From: CALUTH01 sp964452495
GTDB lineage: Bacteria > Cyanobacteriota > Vampirovibrionia > Gastranaerophilales > Gastranaerophilaceae
Reading direction: 5' to 3'
Assembly: GCA_964452495.1 (NCBI GenBank)
Contig: CAYVMC010000026.1
Coordinates: forward strand, 1 to 33,037
Length of the DNA stretch: 33,037 nt
The notes under the pieces were generated by a model. It saw only the letters and a program-made list of their open reading frames with translations. It did no database searches and was not told the origin of the DNA. Shown here piece by piece: positions 16,029 to 25,482 of this stretch. Every line of letters begins with the position of its first letter. The first letter of the stretch is position 1. The translations under genes were made by a program, and so were the position numbers.

Positions 16029-17321
16029 TTAAACAAACTTTATTGTATTGTTGGCTAATAAAAATTCTACAACCTTTTCTGTTAAAACCTGCTGTGAAAT
16101 CTGGTTAAGCATTTGCGGATTGCTGCCCATTTCTTTCAGCATGGTTTTAGGATCCATGTTGTAAATTTGTGCCATTGAAGAAAGTTTTGCCGTAAAATCA
16201 GCCGGTTCAACTTTTACACTTTCAAGTTCAGCAATCTTATTGATAATCATAGAACTTTTAATTCTGTATAAAGCATCTTCTTTGAGTTCTTTCATAATCT
16301 CGTCGTATCCGTGAGATTGCAAAGCCTGTTCCCAGGTAAATCCCTGAAATGCAAGTCTTTTTTTGTATTCTTCAAGAAGTGTATCAGCTTCTCTTTGAAT
16401 CATTGCATCCTGAACGTCAAGCTTGGTAGTTTCAATAATTTTGTCCATTAAAGCTTTTTCTGATGACGCACGATCCGCGTTTGCTTTTTGATTATCAAGG
16501 TATTTTTGAATATCTGCTTTCAATTCATCCAGCGTCTTGAACGGGCCTGCTTTTTGTGCAAATTCATCGTCCAATTCAGGAAGAATTCTTGTTTTGATTT
16601 CATTAATCTTACATTTGAACACTGCCGGTTTGCCAGCTAATTCCTGTTGATGATAATTTTCAGGGAATGTAACATTGATTTCAAACTCTTCATTTAACGG
16701 TCTGTCAACTAACTGGTCGGCAAATCCAGGAATAAAACCGGAATTTGCTAAATCCATTGAGTAGTTTTTAGCATCTCCATGTTCAATCTTTTTACCGTCA
16801 ACAAAACCTTCAAAATCAAATATAATAACATCATCTTTAACTGTATTTCTATCAACAACCAGTTCTAATTTTGCAGCCTGTTTGCGAAGAGTTTCTAATT
16901 GTGTATCCACTGCATCTTCCGGCTGTTTTAATCCTTCAACTTCAAGATTAAGAGACTTATAATCACCCAATGTAATTTCAGGCATTAATTCAACCTTTGC
17001 TGTAATTTTTAAATCTTCACCGATTTTAAAATCATAAGATTCAACATACGGTTGTGTTGCGACATTAAGATTATTTTCCTCAATTACCTGACTCAAAATT
17101 TTAGGTAATTCACTTTCCAAAGCTTCATGTTTAATCCTATCTTCACCAATATTTTGTTCAACAACATTTCTAGGGGCTTTTCCTTTTCTGAAACCAGGAA
17201 TATTAACATACTGTGCAAGTCTTTTGCAAGCTTTGTTATAAGCATCTACAGCATCTTGTGCCGGTATTTCTATATGAATTTTTACTACATTTTGCGGTTC
17301 TTTTTCGATTGTTGCTTTCAT
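16029..17321 (-). CDS. tig: Trigger factor
   Basis: The 430-residue ribosome-associated chaperone and prolyl isomerase has the N-terminal ribosome-docking signature GFRKGKAPRNVVEQ, an FKBP-type domain at about 160-245 (VKDDVIIFDFEGFVDGK ... FIPGFADQLVDRPLNEEFEINVTFP), and a helical C-terminal chaperone domain. A GAGG site lies 8 bases before the ATG. It heads the tig-clpP-clpX-polA run and catches nascent chains at the ribosome exit, so the operon joins folding and degradation. Confidence 0.96.
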   Translation of the reverse strand: MKATIEKEPQNVVKIHIEIPAQDAVDAYNKACKRLAQYVNIPGFRKGKAPRNVVEQNIGEDRIKHEALESELPKILSQVIEENNLNVATQPYVESYDFKIGEDLKITAKVELMPEITLGDYKSLNLEVEGLKQPEDAVDTQLETLRKQAAKLELVVDRNTVKDDVIIFDFEGFVDGKKIEHGDAKNYSMDLANSGFIPGFADQLVDRPLNEEFEINVTFPENYHQQELAGKPAVFKCKINEIKTRILPELDDEFAQKAGPFKTLDELKADIQKYLDNQKANADRASSEKALMDKIIETTKLDVQDAMIQREADTLLEEYKKRLAFQGFTWEQALQSHGYDEIMKELKEDALYRIKSSMIINKIAELESVKVEPADFTAKLSSMAQIYNMDPKTMLKEMGSNPQMLNQISQQVLTEKVVEFLLANNTIKFV

Positions 17322-17408
17322 AATTAAATCCTCTATTACTCCTTTTAATACCCAATCAGAGTACTACAAACATACAATAAGTGCAACATTTACACATTTA
17401 AAGGTGTT

Positions 17409-17583
17409 TCAATAATTTAGCCGGAAGTGAAAATAAATAACAAATCCAACACCAAGGTTTATAGCAAGCGAACATTCATCATGCCATAACGGGTCAAATA
17501 ACATGTAGAAGTTTACCCTTAAGAAAAACTCCAACAATTAAGATTAATATTGCAGCCACAAAGTAAAGGCGTTCTTTTGTCAA
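17409..17583 (-). pseudogene. Remnant of a membrane glycosyltransferase gene (5' part)
   Basis: Just after the aspS stop, a TTG-started frame at 17583 encodes LTKERLYFVAAILILIVGVFLKG, a lysine-rich start and one hydrophobic helix, and stops at 17496-17494. One base over, the frame continues as DPLWHDECSLAINLG and ends at 17411-17409. A helix followed by LWHDE plus small residues is the usual N-terminal pattern of ArnT/PMT-like (GT39-type) membrane glycosyltransferases. Dropping one T from the TTT at 17498-17496 joins the two frames. The rest of the gene, several hundred codons, is absent. I infer a decayed fragment. This occupies most of the tig-aspS gap; I see nothing else in it. Confidence 0.55.
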
Positions 17584-17591
17584 AATAATAC

Positions 17592-19376
17592 CTATTTATT
17601 ATGATTAACAGTACTCTTAATATGAAGTTCCCTTAACTGCTGTATTGACGCTTCACCCGGCGCATCACTCATAAGGTCTTTTGCACTTGCATTTTTAGGA
17701 AATGCAATTACATCACGTATTGAATCTGTACGACATAACAATGCAACAAGCCTATCTAAACCGATTGCAAGCCCCGCATGCGGCGGAGTACCATATTGAA
17801 GTGCATTAACCATAAATCCGAATTTTTCTGTCGCTTCTTCTTCTGTCAATCCAAGTGCTTTAAAGATTTTTTTCTGAACTTCAGAAGAGTGAATTCTTAC
17901 AGACCCGCCGCCAAGCTCAGTACCATTATAAACAATATCATAAGCAATTGACTTAACATTACCCAAATCACCGCTGTCTAACTTTTCCAAATCTTCAAGG
18001 TTAGGAGAAGTAAACGGATGGTGCATTGCCATATATCTGCCTTCTTCTTCCGAATATTCAAACATCGGAAAATCTACAATCCAGAGAAGATTATGTTTAC
18101 TTTCATCAATCAGATTTAATGATTTACCGAAGTATAATCTCAATCTGCCCATAATGTCATAAACGAGTTTCGGCTTATCAGCGACAAAGAAAATTATATC
18201 GCCGGCTACAGCACCTGCTCGTTCTTGAATTTGTTTTGCCTGTTCTTCTGTCACAAACTTAAGTACCGGAGATTTTGCAGTACCATCTTCTAAATAGATA
18301 ATATTAGCAAGAGCTTTTGCACCAAATGATACCGCAAGCTTTGTAATATCATCAATATCTTTTCTTGAATACTTAGCACCGCCCGGGATTCTAATACCAC
18401 GGACAATTCCGCCGTTTTGGAGAGTTTTTTTAACTATTTCAAACTCTGATTGAAGAATAATATCACCAATATCAAATAGTTCCAAACCAAAACGTGTATC
18501 TGGCTTATCAGAACCGTATCTGTCCATAGCCTCCTGCCATGGCATTTGAATGAACGGCGGCTTAATTTCAACACCTGCAGCCTTAAAAGCTTCTACCAGC
18601 AGACCTTCAACAGTATTTATTACATCCTGCTGTTCAACAAATGATAATTCCATATCTATTTGTGTGAACTCCGGCTGTCTGTCTGCTCTTAAGTCTTCAT
18701 CACGGAAACACTTAGCAATTTGATAATACTTTTCTATTCCGCCAACCATTAGTAACTGCTTAAAGATTTGCGGAGATTGAGGAAGTGCGAAGAATTTTCC
18801 TTCCTGAACCCTTGAAGGAACCAGATAATCACGCGCACCTTCAGGTGTTGTTTTAATGAGTATAGGAGTTTCCACTTCAAGAAAATCCTGACCGTTTAAA
18901 TAATTCCTGACTGCCTGAACAATATTGTGCCTTGTCTTAAGGTTGTGCAGCATTTTTTCACTTCTGATATCAAGGTATCTGTATTTTAATCTTATGTCCT
19001 CAGAAACATTTTCATCACCGATTGCAAACGGAAGAACTTTTGAGTCCGCAAGAATTTCAATAGTATCCGGATACATTTCAACCTGACCGGTCGGATATTT
19101 TTCGTTATAAGTTTCCTCCGGACGTCTAGTAATCTTACCTGTTACAGTAATAACGTATTCACTTCTGACTTTTTCCAGAGCTTTATGTACATCAGGGTTA
19201 ATCTGCGGGTTTGCAACTATCTGGAAAAATCCGCTTCTGTCCCGTAATTCTATAAATAATATCCCGCCAAGATCTCTTACTGTTGAAACCCAGCCTGATA
19301 AAGTAACCTGTTCGCCAATATTATCAAGGTTTAATTCACCACAATTATTCGTTTTAAAACGTGTTTTCAATTTCAT
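17592..19376 (-). CDS. aspS: Aspartyl-tRNA synthetase
   Basis: The 594-residue class II synthetase has the N-terminal OB anticodon-binding domain (VTLSGWVSTVRDLGGILFIELRDRSG), motif 2 (FRDEDLRADRQPEFTQIDMELSF), the bacterial GAD insertion domain in the middle (about 290-410) and motif 3 (GLAIGLDRLVALL). The length and GAD domain mark the bacterial type. It charges tRNA-Asp in the cytoplasm; whether it also charges tRNA-Asn (non-discriminating form) depends on the presence of asnS and gatCAB, which are not in this window. A GGGAG lies close before the ATG. Confidence 0.97.
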   Translation of the reverse strand: MKLKTRFKTNNCGELNLDNIGEQVTLSGWVSTVRDLGGILFIELRDRSGFFQIVANPQINPDVHKALEKVRSEYVITVTGKITRRPEETYNEKYPTGQVEMYPDTIEILADSKVLPFAIGDENVSEDIRLKYRYLDIRSEKMLHNLKTRHNIVQAVRNYLNGQDFLEVETPILIKTTPEGARDYLVPSRVQEGKFFALPQSPQIFKQLLMVGGIEKYYQIAKCFRDEDLRADRQPEFTQIDMELSFVEQQDVINTVEGLLVEAFKAAGVEIKPPFIQMPWQEAMDRYGSDKPDTRFGLELFDIGDIILQSEFEIVKKTLQNGGIVRGIRIPGGAKYSRKDIDDITKLAVSFGAKALANIIYLEDGTAKSPVLKFVTEEQAKQIQERAGAVAGDIIFFVADKPKLVYDIMGRLRLYFGKSLNLIDESKHNLLWIVDFPMFEYSEEEGRYMAMHHPFTSPNLEDLEKLDSGDLGNVKSIAYDIVYNGTELGGGSVRIHSSEVQKKIFKALGLTEEEATEKFGFMVNALQYGTPPHAGLAIGLDRLVALLCRTDSIRDVIAFPKNASAKDLMSDAPGEASIQQLRELHIKSTVNHNK

Positions 19377-19405
19377 TTCTCCCTATAAAAAGTATTTGCT
19401 ATCAA

Positions 19406-19434
19406 ATTCTAACAAAAACAAAAATAATTGTGAA
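19406..19434 (-). promoter_or_regulatory. Sigma-70-type promoter for aspS
   Basis: On the minus strand TTCACA (19434-19429), 17 bp and TAGAAT (19411-19406) lie about 30 bp before the aspS ATG. No T-box leader is visible; the leader is too short for one. Confidence 0.55.
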
Positions 19435-19497
19435 GTTTTGGGGTAAATTATTAAAATTTATTTAAAATTTTTTGCCCATCATATAAAAGAGCTTTGT

Positions 19498-20349
19498 TTA
19501 AATCAACAATATTAAAACTGCTCCAAATATCATTACAATTGTTCCAAGGAATTTTCTAATTATATCGCCCTCATGAAAAATTTTAAATCCTAAAAACAGG
19601 TTAACTATGGAAGACAGTTGAAATAGAGCCAGAGCAGTACCGACTTCCATTTTAGCAAACACAATATTAGTAGAAAACTGCATTACAGCAAGGCATACCG
19701 CAGCAGTCAGGTATAATTTCCAATCCTTACCATGCGGCATCTCAAATTTTCTAGAACTCAGCAGAATAAATAAACCGCCAAATAACACCCCCGAAAAACA
19801 CCATAAAATAAAAGAAATTTCAGGGGACGAAAGAAGAATTATTTTTTTAAGTATACTTGCCTCGCATCCGGTAAATACAAGTGCGAGGACACGGAGTAAA
19901 ATAGAAACCCAAAAGTTTTTATCCCTTGAACGGTCTTTGGATGGTGTTATAAGAACAAGACTGCCTGCAACAATAAGACAAACACCTGCAACGCCGTATA
20001 TAGAAGGTAATTCCCCAAGGATTAAAAAAGCACTGACTAACCCCACAATCGACTTATATGAGTTAAGAGGTCCGAGAATGGATAATTCTCCAATTTTAAG
20101 CGCTTTGATAAGACAAATTGTTCCAAGCGAACAAAAAAGCCCCGCAAGAAAAACATAAAACCAAAATTCTAAGCTATAATCCGCCCAATTAATACTAAAT
20201 GCCGGAAGGATGCAGGCAGCACTCATTAAAAGTGTTACATAGAAATTTACTAATAGAGAAGACGTACTCTCGCCAAGCCGTTTCTGGCAAGCATTTGCTA
20301 TGGGATTTGATACTATTCTCAATGTAAGTGCCGTTAACAACGCAAACAT
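19498..20349 (-). CDS. EamA/DMT-family transporter
   Basis: The 283-residue protein is almost entirely hydrophobic, with about ten membrane helices in two similar halves, the layout of EamA (drug/metabolite transporter) permeases. Recognisable family segments are FYVFLAGLFCSLGTICLIKALKIGELSILGPL in the first half (PL...S pattern) and ALALFQLSSIVNLFLGFKIFHEGD in the second (the E-G-D end is typical). GGAG lies 5 bases before the ATG. The substrate cannot be told; family members export amino acids, nucleosides or sugars. It lies between the mutase and aspS on the same strand. Confidence 0.85.
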   Translation of the reverse strand: MFALLTALTLRIVSNPIANACQKRLGESTSSLLVNFYVTLLMSAACILPAFSINWADYSLEFWFYVFLAGLFCSLGTICLIKALKIGELSILGPLNSYKSIVGLVSAFLILGELPSIYGVAGVCLIVAGSLVLITPSKDRSRDKNFWVSILLRVLALVFTGCEASILKKIILLSSPEISFILWCFSGVLFGGLFILLSSRKFEMPHGKDWKLYLTAAVCLAVMQFSTNIVFAKMEVGTALALFQLSSIVNLFLGFKIFHEGDIIRKFLGTIVMIFGAVLILLI

Positions 20350-20400
20350 TATATCTCCAGACTTTTGCCTGTTATTGTAATATATAAACAGTGAATGAGT

Positions 20401-21771
20401 CTAGACATAATCAATCTTTTTTAATAAATCAATCATATCCCTGTCAGCACTCTCAAAATATATCCTTAACAAAGGTTCTGTTCCACTCGGACGTATAAGT
20501 ATCGTGCTATTTTCGCCAAGATACAGCTTTACTCCGTCAATAAGATTTTTACGTGTTATTTCATACCCGCCTACCATATCTGCGGACTTATATTTGTCAA
20601 TTACTCTTTCAATTTCTTTTCTGTTTGTAAAACTCAAATCAATCCTGTCTGTGTAATACTTTGCTCCGACAAAATCATACAGTTCTCTGCGTAATTCTTT
20701 GAGCGTTTTCCCTGAATATGCCATCGCTTCAAGCACAAGTAAATTGGCCAGTATACCGTCTTTTTCAGGAATATGCCCGCCGATACTTAATCCGCCTGAC
20801 TCTTCCCCGCCAATAATACACTTGTTTTTCCTCATTGCATCCCCGACATGCTTAAATCCGACAGCCGTTTCAATTAGAGGAACCCCCAGTTTCTCTGCAG
20901 CCTTTTCAATCAAAATACTTGAACCAACTGTTTTTACAATGGCACCTTCAGCCTCCTTATTCTCAATAAGATGTTTTGCAATAATCGGTATTATCTCATT
21001 TGGAGAAACATACTCCCCGTCCTCATCAATTACACCAAACCTATCTCCATCACCGTCATTTGCCAGCCCTATACAGCCATGTTTTTTAACCTCGTTAATC
21101 AATGGTTTAAGATATTCAGGTTTAGGATCAGGCATCCCACCGCCAAAATCAGGGTCATGCTTCATTCTTATTGTAGAATATTTAATTCCTGCATTATCAA
21201 GAATCTTATCAAAATAACCGATGGTACTTGAATATAATCCATCAAAAATAAACGGAATATTTGCTGTCCTGATTTTTTCAAAATCAATCAATCTATGAAG
21301 GTGTTTTTCATACTCATCAAAAAAAATTACCGTTTCAATCTCTTCATAATCAATTGAAATAATTTGTTTCCCGATATTAGACATAATTTCTGATGTAATA
21401 TCATCCGTTGCAGGTCCGGCATAATCAGGAATAAATTTTAACCCCAAATACTCAGGGGGATTATGTGAAGCCGTAAGCATCAATGCACATGAAGAAGTTT
21501 TCCCCGCATAAAACGCCAGAACAGGAGTAGGTACAATTTTTGATGAAAGTTTTACTTTGAATCCCTGATTGGAAAGAATACCTGCAGCAAACCCAGCATA
21601 ATAGTCACCCATCCTGCGTGGATCATATCCAATAAGAACATTCTTTCCAAGTTTATAATGGTCATAAAGATATTTACCTGCCGCATTCACTGCAAGCGTA
21701 AAGTTCTCGTTGTTAAACTCACTTCCAAGAATTCCACGCCACCCGTCCGTTCCAAACTTAATATTTGCCAT
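20401..21771 (-). CDS. Alpha-D-phosphohexomutase (phosphoglucomutase/phosphomannomutase)
   Basis: The 456-residue product begins MANIKFGTDGWRG, the standard opening of the family, preceded by AGGAAG at a good distance; the longer frame upstream to 22095 is antisense to the dehydratase gene and is not coding. The phosphoserine loop is TASHNPPEYLGLK (Ser102), the metal loop NDGDGDRFGV, the sugar loop GGEESGGLSIGG, and the phosphate-binding end RPSGTEPLLRIYFE. It interconverts hexose 1- and 6-phosphates, supplying nucleotide-sugar synthesis. Glucose versus mannose or glucosamine preference cannot be settled here. The gene is divergent from the prephenate dehydratase-like gene. Confidence 0.93.
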   Translation of the reverse strand: MANIKFGTDGWRGILGSEFNNENFTLAVNAAGKYLYDHYKLGKNVLIGYDPRRMGDYYAGFAAGILSNQGFKVKLSSKIVPTPVLAFYAGKTSSCALMLTASHNPPEYLGLKFIPDYAGPATDDITSEIMSNIGKQIISIDYEEIETVIFFDEYEKHLHRLIDFEKIRTANIPFIFDGLYSSTIGYFDKILDNAGIKYSTIRMKHDPDFGGGMPDPKPEYLKPLINEVKKHGCIGLANDGDGDRFGVIDEDGEYVSPNEIIPIIAKHLIENKEAEGAIVKTVGSSILIEKAAEKLGVPLIETAVGFKHVGDAMRKNKCIIGGEESGGLSIGGHIPEKDGILANLLVLEAMAYSGKTLKELRRELYDFVGAKYYTDRIDLSFTNRKEIERVIDKYKSADMVGGYEITRKNLIDGVKLYLGENSTILIRPSGTEPLLRIYFESADRDMIDLLKKIDYV

Positions 21772-21813
21772 AAACCACTTCCTTTTTATATAATTGTACC
21801 ATAGGAGAGTATT
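21772..21813. promoter_or_regulatory. 42-bp divergent gap, mutase / dehydratase
   Basis: The gap holds the mutase ribosome site (minus), AGGAGAG before the dehydratase ATG (plus), and a shared TATATAAT-like stretch near 21787-21794 that can act as a -10 box for the plus strand. The two promoters must overlap. Confidence 0.45.
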
Positions 21814-22659
21814 ATGTTTGAAAATATTGAAGAAATTATCTGCTTGGGGCAGGGCGGCAGTAACAGCGAAATAGCACTGGACAAGTTTTATGATGTATAT
21901 AAAATAAGTGCGTACAAAAGAAGTTTCCGTACAATTACAGAATGTGTACAGTATGTAAATATGAATCCGACAACTATAGGAATTATTCCTTATGAAAATA
22001 ATGTAGAAGGAGTTATTCCAGAAGCAAGAGAGTGTCTTATATCCCCGCAGTATTCTAATGTAAAAATCCTTGCAGAGACAACTATACCGCTGCATAATTG
22101 TCTACTTTCCAAGACAACGGAGTTTTATTCAATAACCGGAATAATTGCACATCCTAATGCAATTGCCCACTGTCAGTCATTTATAAAAAATGAAATGCCT
22201 GCAAACCTAAATATAGTACTAGCAGATGATATGGCAGAATCTGCAGGAATGTTGAACAGATATAATTTGACCTATTCAATAATCGGCACTGAAAAAACAG
22301 CACAAATATACAATCTGAATATTCTTAAGCATGATATTGATAACCGCACAAATTTAAGTATGAGATGTGTTGTTATAGGGAATTGCGAAACTGAAACAAC
22401 AGGAGTAGACACCACAAGTATTGTACTCTTTTTAAATGATCGTAAAGGAGCACTTCTTGATATGGTAAAAGTTTTTGTAAATCATGACATAAATATTTCG
22501 CACATAAACTCCCAAATGTGTGAGGAAGATTCTACAAAACAGGCTGTATTTATAGATTTTGATGGTCATATTAAAGAAGAAAGCACACGGCATGTTATAG
22601 ATGAATTAAAACCTTTTGCAAACGAAATTAGATTCATAGGTTCTTACGGCAGGTTTTAA
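21814..22659 (+). CDS. pheA: Prephenate dehydratase-like protein with ACT domain
   Basis: The 281-residue product has the prephenate dehydratase fold in order: CLGQGGSNSEIA for the usual GPxGTFS, IGIIPYENNVEGVI for PIENS..G.V, HPNAIAHCQSF for HPQALxQC, then a C-terminal ACT domain (TTSIVLFLNDRKGALLDMVKVF). The normal reaction is prephenate to phenylpyruvate in phenylalanine synthesis. The catalytic TRF motif reads MRC at residues 183-185 in the ungapped alignment (NLSMRCVVIG), and the ACT-domain ESRP that senses phenylalanine reads NSQM. It may be a working divergent enzyme without normal feedback or a related protein with another role. A strong AGGAGAG precedes the ATG. Confidence 0.8.
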   Translation: MFENIEEIICLGQGGSNSEIALDKFYDVYKISAYKRSFRTITECVQYVNMNPTTIGIIPYENNVEGVIPEARECLISPQYSNVKILAETTIPLHNCLLSKTTEFYSITGIIAHPNAIAHCQSFIKNEMPANLNIVLADDMAESAGMLNRYNLTYSIIGTEKTAQIYNLNILKHDIDNRTNLSMRCVVIGNCETETTGVDTTSIVLFLNDRKGALLDMVKVFVNHDINISHINSQMCEEDSTKQAVFIDFDGHIKEESTRHVIDELKPFANEIRFIGSYGRF

Positions 22660-22673
22660 AATATTAAAAAATC

Positions 22674-22710
22674 GGCGGTAAATGTAATATTTACCGCCTT
22701 ATTAGTTTTA
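22674..22710. terminator. Bidirectional terminator between pheA and nrdG
   Basis: A 10-bp stem GGCGGTAAAT/ATTTACCGCC with a 5-base loop (22674-22698) lies between convergent genes. On minus it is followed by GATTTTTTAAT, on plus by TTATTAGTTTT. Confidence 0.8.
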
Positions 22711-23199
22711 TGATTTATGAAGAATTACTTCACCGCATTCAAGCGTTCTAGGTACATCAATAACTCTCTGGTTTGTACTCCCCACCCAGTGAACTTTCTC
22801 ATCTTTTAGCGATAATTCAAATTCACCATCACACAATACATCAAGATTAGATATACCTTCCAAATTTTTAATATCTTCCCATAAATACCCTGTGTATAAC
22901 CATGCGGTCTTTTTAGGATAAAGTTTTTTGAATTTTTTAATGAGCCTTGCAACTTCTTCCCTGTTCATTGGATGAAGCGGATCACCTCCAGAAAAAGTTA
23001 TACCAGAAATATGATCCGGCTTGAGTGCGTCAAAAAGCTCCTCTTCAGCTTCATCATCAAATGGAATACCGCTCGATAAATCCCAAGTTTCTGGATTGTG
23101 ACATTCATGACAGTGATGTGTACAACCGCTCACCCATAGGACAACACGCAACCCATCACCGTTGAGCATGTCATCTTTTGTAATATTATGGTAATTCAT
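22708..23199 (-). CDS. nrdG: Anaerobic ribonucleotide reductase activating protein
   Basis: The 163-residue radical SAM protein has the 4Fe-4S motif CX3CX2C at C26, C30 and C33 (CTHHCHEC) and the GITFSGGDPLHP SAM-binding segment. NrdG places the glycyl radical on NrdD. Its ATG overlaps the nrdD stop by one base (TAATG), so translation is coupled. Length and motifs are normal for the family. Confidence 0.96.
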   Translation of the reverse strand: MNYHNITKDDMLNGDGLRVVLWVSGCTHHCHECHNPETWDLSSGIPFDDEAEEELFDALKPDHISGITFSGGDPLHPMNREEVARLIKKFKKLYPKKTAWLYTGYLWEDIKNLEGISNLDVLCDGEFELSLKDEKVHWVGSTNQRVIDVPRTLECGEVILHKS

Positions 23200-25466
23200 T
23201 ACATGCTCTTCCTGTCTGAAATTTCTTCCATTTTAGCGTCGTTAAGTCTTGTATCACCTTTTACTCTTGAATACGAAAGGTAACCATTCATACGTTCAAT
23301 CTTTGTAAGATTTGTACTTCCGCATTTCGGACATACATCCATTGCAAGCTCCTGATGCCCGCAATCATCACAGTATGCAAGGGAAAGGTTTACACCTTCA
23401 TAAAACCCCATATCCATAGCTCTGTGAATTAAAGATTCAATTGCCTCTTTATTGTAAGCAATCGGGTACTTAACATATTGAATTTTACCACCGTTTAACA
23501 AATCCCAAAAACGTTTTTCCAAATCTTGTTTCTGAATAGGTGTAATATCTTCACTTACATGGCAGTGGAAACTGTTTGAAACATAACCTTTATCAGATAC
23601 ATGTTCCACAACTCCATACTTTTTACGAAACTGTTCAACCTGTAATCCACATAAGCTTTCTGCCGGAGTACCATAAATTGCATATAACTTATGGTCTTTT
23701 TCTTTATACTCGTTTACCTTATCATTGATATAACGCATTACTTCAAGTGCAAACTCACCATCCTCAACAAGTGATTTTCCATTGTAAAGTTCTTGAAGTT
23801 CATTTAACGCTGTAATCCCGAAAGATGCGGTGGCTGACTCTAACAGCGGCTTAATCTTATCATGATGTTTCAAATGACCGCCGTAAAAACCGCCTTCACA
23901 ATATGCCAGCGGATTAATCGAAGCCCTCATTTCACCCAAATATTCATAAGTTCTTAGATGAATTTGTCGGATTAATTCCAAATAATAATCAAGAACCTCA
24001 TAAAAATCTTTGCTTTCCTTTTTAGCTTTAGCATAAATCATAGGAAGATGAAGACTTACAGCACCGATATTGAAACGCCCAACAAAAACCGGCTTATCAT
24101 CATCATCTGCCGGCTTTGCTCCGCCTCTTTCATACCAGGGAGACAAAAATGCCCTGCAGCCCATAGGTGATACTACACGTTTGTACTTTTTATACATGCT
24201 TGCAACGTAGCCTTCTCCGGTTAATGACAACCAGTCAGGGTACATTGTTTTTTGGGAACACTCAACCCCCGCATTAAATACATCATGAAGTTCTTTTCCC
24301 TCATCATGCAGGTCTTTATCGTACAGGAATACAATTTTGGGGAATAATACAGGTTTTTTATTATCCTTTTTACCCTGCCCCTTTGCGTGAACCTTCAAAA
24401 TAGTCATTGAAGCCATTTTTTCAAATTCATCTGTACCAAGCCCCAGTGTAATTGTAATAAACGGATAATCACCACGGCTTGAAGCAACTGTATTAAACTT
24501 GTATTCCCAGCCTTGATATCCTTGTTCAAAATCATTTTGAACATCTTTTAAAGCTTCTTCTCTTGCTTTTTCAAAAGTTAAACCCATACAGATGTATCTG
24601 TTGTATTGCTTATCATAGGTTTTTTGGGCATACGGAGCAAGAAGTTTATCAACCTCCGGCACAGTAAAGCCGCCATACTGCTGACTTGCTGCAGCCATAA
24701 CAATATCACCGATTACATCAAATGCCACATCCAGAGTCTTAGGTTCGTTATACCAGATATTACCCATTTCAAAACCGCCTGCAAGAACAGACTTCACATC
24801 AAATAAACAGCAATTCATAGTGTCGCGCCTTGCTGACATATCATGAATATAGATATAACCTTCACGAATAGCCTGTAAATCATCAACTGTTAAAAAGAAT
24901 TTCTTGTATAATTCTTTATTTAACTGGTTAAAAATCAAAGAACGTTTTGTAGAAACCAGTGCACTATCAGAGTTTGAGTTTTCTTTATCACCAATGTACA
25001 TAATTTTTTGGCTTTCTTGATAAACTTTATCAAGCATGTGTACAAAGTCTTGTTTATAGTTTCTATAATTTCTGTAACTTGATGCTATTTTAGGGTTAAC
25101 AAGTTCAAGTACACTTTCAACAATATTGTGCATTGTAGCGATTTGAACTTCCTTCTGCCCTGATGCTATTACTTTTTCATCAACATAATCACAAATTGTT
25201 TTTATTTCTGTGTCTGTTAATTTTACAAGCATTCTTGTTGCTGACTTTTGAACAGCTGCAACTACTTTTTGCACATTATATTCTTCTTTAGTGCCATCCT
25301 TTTTTATAACAACAACATCATTCAATGATGCTGACTGAATACTTACTACTTTATTTATATCACTTGCCGCTTCCACTTTTTGTGCAAGAGGTGATGTCAT
25401 CCCCTTGTATGATTTAGAGGCTGAACTTATACCTATTACTCTTTCTTGTTCTATATTATTTTGCAT
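23199..25466 (-). CDS. nrdD: Class III anaerobic ribonucleoside-triphosphate reductase
   Basis: The 755-residue enzyme reduces ribonucleoside triphosphates to deoxy forms without oxygen. An N-terminal ATP-cone (about 45-140, VVIKKDGTKEEYNVQKVVAAVQKSATRML) gives allosteric control. The catalytic barrel includes MNCCLFDVKSVLAGGF and AAASQQYGGFTVPEVD. Near the C-terminus are the zinc site CDDCGH...CPKCG and the glycyl radical motif RMNGYLSY (Gly at about 728). GAGAGGA lies 7 bases before the ATG. It lies in a rubredoxin-nrdD-nrdG operon. As no class I or II reductase is in this window, I infer an anaerobic lifestyle. Confidence 0.97.
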   Translation of the reverse strand: MQNNIEQERVIGISSASKSYKGMTSPLAQKVEAASDINKVVSIQSASLNDVVVIKKDGTKEEYNVQKVVAAVQKSATRMLVKLTDTEIKTICDYVDEKVIASGQKEVQIATMHNIVESVLELVNPKIASSYRNYRNYKQDFVHMLDKVYQESQKIMYIGDKENSNSDSALVSTKRSLIFNQLNKELYKKFFLTVDDLQAIREGYIYIHDMSARRDTMNCCLFDVKSVLAGGFEMGNIWYNEPKTLDVAFDVIGDIVMAAASQQYGGFTVPEVDKLLAPYAQKTYDKQYNRYICMGLTFEKAREEALKDVQNDFEQGYQGWEYKFNTVASSRGDYPFITITLGLGTDEFEKMASMTILKVHAKGQGKKDNKKPVLFPKIVFLYDKDLHDEGKELHDVFNAGVECSQKTMYPDWLSLTGEGYVASMYKKYKRVVSPMGCRAFLSPWYERGGAKPADDDDKPVFVGRFNIGAVSLHLPMIYAKAKKESKDFYEVLDYYLELIRQIHLRTYEYLGEMRASINPLAYCEGGFYGGHLKHHDKIKPLLESATASFGITALNELQELYNGKSLVEDGEFALEVMRYINDKVNEYKEKDHKLYAIYGTPAESLCGLQVEQFRKKYGVVEHVSDKGYVSNSFHCHVSEDITPIQKQDLEKRFWDLLNGGKIQYVKYPIAYNKEAIESLIHRAMDMGFYEGVNLSLAYCDDCGHQELAMDVCPKCGSTNLTKIERMNGYLSYSRVKGDTRLNDAKMEEISDRKSM

Positions 25467-25482
25467 ATAAAAATCCTCTCGG

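Noticed and set aside
19377..19497. T-box riboswitch upstream of aspS
   Set aside because: The candidate promoter leaves a leader of about 25 nt, too short for a T-box, and no T-box core is seen.
20699..21217. 172-codon plus-strand frame inside the phosphohexomutase
   Set aside because: It is antisense to the conserved catalytic loops of the enzyme and has no start signals.
21772..22095. Extension of the phosphohexomutase by 108 residues
   Set aside because: The extra part is antisense to the dehydratase gene and Cys/Tyr/Ile-rich. The family opening MANIKFGTDGWRG with its own ribosome site marks the true start.
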